64,000 bases of DNA, from the NCBI RefSeq assembly GCF_018873765.1, contig NC_057925.1:58540970-58604969 (forward strand), given 5' to 3'. Each line of letters starts with the position of its first letter. Within the stretch, counting starts at the first letter, position 1. Source of the stretch: Telopea speciosissima. Lineage: Eukaryota > Streptophyta > Magnoliopsida > Proteales > Proteaceae. A model generated the notes under the pieces. It was not told the origin of the DNA. It did not search any database and saw only the letters and a list, made by a program, of their open reading frames with translations. This document shows, in pieces, positions 60,767 through 64,000 of the stretch. The position numbers and the translations under genes were made by a program.

Positions 60767-61652
60767 ATGGAGATCGTAGCTGCTGCTGCTGTTGTTCCCG
60801 TGGGTATTCTATTTCTACTATCAGGACTCATCGTTAATATCATTCAGGTAAGTGGAGAAACGTTAGCTTCATCAATTTATCTTTTTTTCGTTTCCTAAAA
60901 CCATATTTTTCCCTCTGTATTTTAATTCTAATTTTAATTTATAGAGATCTTCAATGCCGCCGTAGTATGCCGTTTGGTTCTAGGGATTTTCTGTTTTTCT
61001 TTGAGGTTTTTGTTGTTAATTTTGCGAGGGAATATAGGCTCACTTGTATTGCTTTCGTGAATGATTCGGTTTTGTTTGGGACTTTTGTTGATTCTTGCGA
61101 TTGTTGTTGGCTTTTAGGTGTCTGGTTATAGCTGTCCTGATTTCTTTTTGTATGTTCTCCTGATTTTCTTTGTTGTTGTCTCGGGTGTTTCCACTTTAGC
61201 AAATGTAGGTTTTGGAGAATTTACCTTTTCCTTCCAGGGGCTAAAATCCGGGGATGTGATCTTCAATTTGTTATTCTGTATACAATATTGTTTTTCTTTT
61301 GAGGCGAGGGGCAAACTTCCATTGATTTTTTTCACAGTAACTATTTGCTTAATTTGTTGTTCTTTTTTTCATTACATATGTTTAATTATCTAGAGGAACT
61401 GATTATAACCTCTATAAAATTTGGTACGTGGGGATTGGATTTTATGGTCATTGATTTATGTAGGACTCCGTTGACACTGGTCAACTCTAAGCATCCCTAC
61501 CCCTTCTATCCCCTACTTGCTCTTTTCAGGCATTTTGCTTCATTCTTGTTCGTCCACTATCAAAAAGCGTGTACAGGAGGATTAACAGAGTGGTGGCAGA
61601 GCTGCTGTGGCTGGAGCTTATATGGCTCATTGACTGGTGGGGAGGGGTTAAG
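60767..61652 (+). CDS. LPAT2: 1-acyl-sn-glycerol-3-phosphate acyltransferase (LPAT2 type), first two exons
   Basis: ER-membrane enzyme that acylates lysophosphatidic acid to phosphatidic acid in glycerolipid synthesis. Exon 1 60767-60847 encodes [27 protein letters not shown], the N-terminal hydrophobic segment. Exon 2 61530-61652 encodes [20 protein letters not shown] and then [17 protein letters not shown], matching plant LPAT2 (VCYVLIRPLSKNTYRKINRV, LELVWIVDWWAG) almost position for position. Both junctions are GT-AG and phase 0. The next exon, with the NHRSDIDW acyltransferase motif, is not found before 64000, so intron 2 is at least 2.3 kb and the gene runs off the window. The start follows a CT-rich leader and sits in GCCATGG. 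Confidence 0.88.
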
Positions 61653-61670
61653 GTATTCTATAAATTTCAG

Positions 61671-62162
61671 TTTGTGTGATGCTTATACTTCACTTATTTA
61701 TTGCCTGTCTACTGCTTCAACTCATGCAAACTGGAATCATGCATTCACTAATCTCCGTGTTGCATATGTCTATTCAGCTCATGCACTGCGTCTGGGTTTG
61801 TATATGGGGGGAAAAAAACCCTCGTGATAATTTAATGTAGAGAATGCATCAACAATTGCACCTTTTGGATCAACTGTTTTGTATCAATTACCAAAGAAAT
61901 AAAAATCTACTAATTTGTGTGATGCTTATACTTCACTTATTTATTGCTTGTCTACTGCTTCAACGCATGCAAACTGGAATCATGCATTCACTAATCTCCG
62001 TGTTGCATATGTCTGTTCGGCTCATGCACTGCCTCTGGGTTTGTATATGGGGGAAAAAAAAATACCCTCGTGATAATTTAATGTAGAGAATGCATCAACA
62101 ATTGCACCTTTTGGATCAACTGATTTGTATCAATTACCAAAGAAAAAAAAATCTACGAATTT
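61671..62162 (+). repeat. 243-bp tandem duplication in LPAT2 intron 2
   Basis: The block beginning TTTGTGTGATGCTTATACTT occurs at 61671-61913 and again at 61914-62157, with few differences (for example CTATTCAGC / CTGTTCGGC and CTGCGTC / CTGCCTC). Non-coding; recent. Confidence 0.85.
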
Positions 62163-63329
62163 GCATCTCCCAACCGCACCCTATGCGCCTATGCCCTTAC
62201 ATAGGTGGGCTGGATTTGTCCTTTTGTCTTTGTTTCTTATTCCTGCTTTGCTGTTATATGTGCATGGACTGGAAGCTGGGTTATTGAAGGAGAATTGCCC
62301 TTCCCATACATAATATGTAATTACTTTGTTTTTTTGGTGGCAGTTCTTACAATGAATTATTAATCTTTCACGTAGCTATGATTAATGAGCAGTTCGAACA
62401 GACACCAGTCTATAGTCACTTTTTGCTACAAATAAATATTTACCAGGAAGTAGTTCATATCCGATAGCGTCATCTCTAGCAAGTTAAAAGAATTAAAAGG
62501 TAGGACTTTGATGTATTGTTAGCTAGTGATAGTGTTTACACTTAGCGTCAAGATTGGCTTTGGTAGCACTATCTTCTCCTTTTCCAAACTAAATACAAGG
62601 CTTGGTAACCCTCCTCCTCAGAAAAGGTGAAAAATGCTTTGCTGCATATGGGGGAGTTATTTGGATCCATTTGGATTGGTAGTACTTTGTGGGAGTGTGA
62701 GGGTCTTACTTGTCTTTGGAGGATTGGCAAATGCAAATCTAAGAAAGTGGAGGCATTAGCTTTCATCAGAGGGTTAAAATCTCTTGAAGACTTAATTTTG
62801 TTTCTGGAAGGATTTGCGAATTGTTGTTTGTTGCATTAAACTTGCGATATGTGTATCTTGGTGTTTTTGGGTCAAGAGGGCTGGGGAGAGGGGAGGTCTA
62901 TGTGTTTTTTTTTTTAATACCTTTATGAAGTCTTGCTTGGAGTTTCTTCTGCCTTGTTAATAGATTGCATGTTAGGGAGGCGCCCCAGTGGGGGGGGGTG
63001 TCTGTTAGAGGGTTCAATATTTCTATTGAGGTGGCTGCTGGAGAAGTTTTACTTGTTGTTGGGGTTCAACATCTGATTTAGATTGTTTCTGTTGGTGTTG
63101 TCTATGAATTTTGTGTTGGGATTAGTCAGCCATTACTATGAGTGATGTTATTGGGGTTCAATCTTGGATTTGCTAAAAATCGGATTTAATCCAAGATTGC
63201 TTAAATCTGATTTATATTGAAGGAGTTATTAATGCAAAAGTCGACCTCGAACCAGGGAAACCAGCGTGAGATCGATTGCAACCAGGATCAACACGATAAG
63301 GAACAAATTAAATAACTAAAACTCTCTTT
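62163..63329. other. LPAT2 intron 2, remainder
   Basis: No exon of LPAT2 recognised. A 70-codon open stretch at 62627-62839 (KKVEALAFIRGLKSLEDLI) faintly recalls a LINE RNase H domain but is too short to call. Short motif CAATCTTGGATT and its inverse AATCCAAGATTG occur at 63158 and 63188. Confidence 0.35.
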
Positions 63330-63725
63330 TTTTTATTGTTGTTTTCTATTACATATGAGTGGAGAACATAAAGGATAAGAAGAAAGGAGATGAAGATAAA
63401 GAAAGAAGATAAAAGAGAAGGGAGGGGGGGTATGGGAATGGCTCTCTCACCCACAGCTATCCCAGCTGTTGAAACATGGAATTTCTCCCATAACCGATGA
63501 TAAACATGGCTTCAAAATTCTATTATGCAATTCTGATCTTTCCTTACAATAGGGGGACCTATTAATAGCTTAGGCAAGCTTACAAAATAGAAGGTAGGAA
63601 AATAACAACTAATGAAAAATAGAAACTAGCTGAAAATAGAAACTACTAAGGCTTTATAGATCTAGCCTTCTAAACAAGCAAGGAAACAAAAATAGAAACA
63701 AACTGAAATTAGAAACTACCTAATA
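63330..63725 (-). repeat. Dispersed LTR-like repeat, inverted copy
   Basis: Minus-strand relative of the repeat at 27720-28200, sharing the TATAAAGCCTT box region, TTGTAAGCTTGCCTAAGCTA and GATAGCTGTGGGTGAGAG. Likely an LTR, extending to about 63240 on its 3' side. Confidence 0.5.
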
Positions 63726-64000
63726 TACTTTCGAAAACTGAAAATAAAAACTAAGTGCTTTTTTTGGTATCATTTTTCATTTTCATTTACTGACAATTTT
63801 TCATTTTTTCATGTGTATGGTATCACTTTTGAAACTTTTTTTTATTTAAAATAAATGAAAACACCCCCAAAATGATAATAGACTCAAGGGTCTATTATGG
63901 ATTTTGACCAAAAACGTTTTTTCTCATTTTTTCACTCAATTTTAATATCACATGTTCTTAAAGGCTAGGTTTTGATGTTAAAACTGTAAAATTGCTTTAT

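Noticed and set aside
62627-62839. Possible short protein with KKVEALAFIRGLKSLEDL
   Set aside because: Faintly like a LINE RNase H segment, but lacks the catalytic context and lies in LPAT2 intron 2.
1-64000. CRISPR arrays, rRNA genes, operons
   Set aside because: No regularly spaced repeats, no rRNA-like sequence, and gene structure is clearly that of a plant nucleus.

Overview
The window is nuclear DNA of a flowering plant, probably a eudicot or early-diverging eudicot. It is AT-rich, with GT-AG introned genes, plant-type gene families (ORC1 with a PHD finger inside its BAH domain, an RBP45/47-type RNA-binding protein, an A1B aspartic protease, an LPAT2-type acyltransferase), Ty1/copia retrotransposons, Au-type SINEs and many MITEs. 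All gene models were read by eye from splice signals, frame and remembered family sequence; no alignment was run.

Layout. 1-5122: right-hand part of a large Ty1/copia element on the minus strand, cut by the window start, with a 1.65 kb 5' LTR at 3472-5122. 5123-about 18270: two tandem units of about 6 kb, each with a nepenthesin/AED1-like aspartic protease gene. Copy A (6871-10888) keeps its signal-peptide exon but has one in-frame TGA early in exon 2. Copy B (13080-16862) has an open exon 2 with both catalytic motifs but lost its start and signal peptide to a deletion. Both units carry an older protease fragment, shared MITEs and a MULE-like MITE; unit B alone also holds a 1.08 kb long-TIR Mutator-like element. 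20119-30702: complete 16-exon ORC1 (830 aa) with an E2F-type site 115 bp upstream and a tandem duplicate of its terminal exon at 30845-30908. 34118-32255 (minus): six-exon gene for a 395-aa plant protein I cannot name; two mitotic MSA-like motifs lie upstream of it. 49592-36504 (minus): seven-exon RBP45/47-like gene with three RRMs (433 aa); its fifth intron holds a 5.1 kb Ty1/copia element with identical 5-bp target duplications. 49700-60700: gene-poor repeat-rich DNA (LINE relic, foldback and hAT-like MITEs, SINE). 60767 to the window end: first two exons of an LPAT2-type lysophosphatidic acid acyltransferase.

The host genes are not a pathway: DNA replication licensing (ORC1), RNA binding, lipid synthesis and secreted proteolysis are neighbours by chance. 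The E2F motif (S phase) and the MSA motifs (G2/M) do suggest that two adjacent genes are cell-cycle regulated. No CRISPR, rRNA or genuine tRNA gene was seen. The most interesting points are the protease pair with complementary lesions, the duplicated last exon of ORC1, and the unnamed gene behind the MSA-like motifs.
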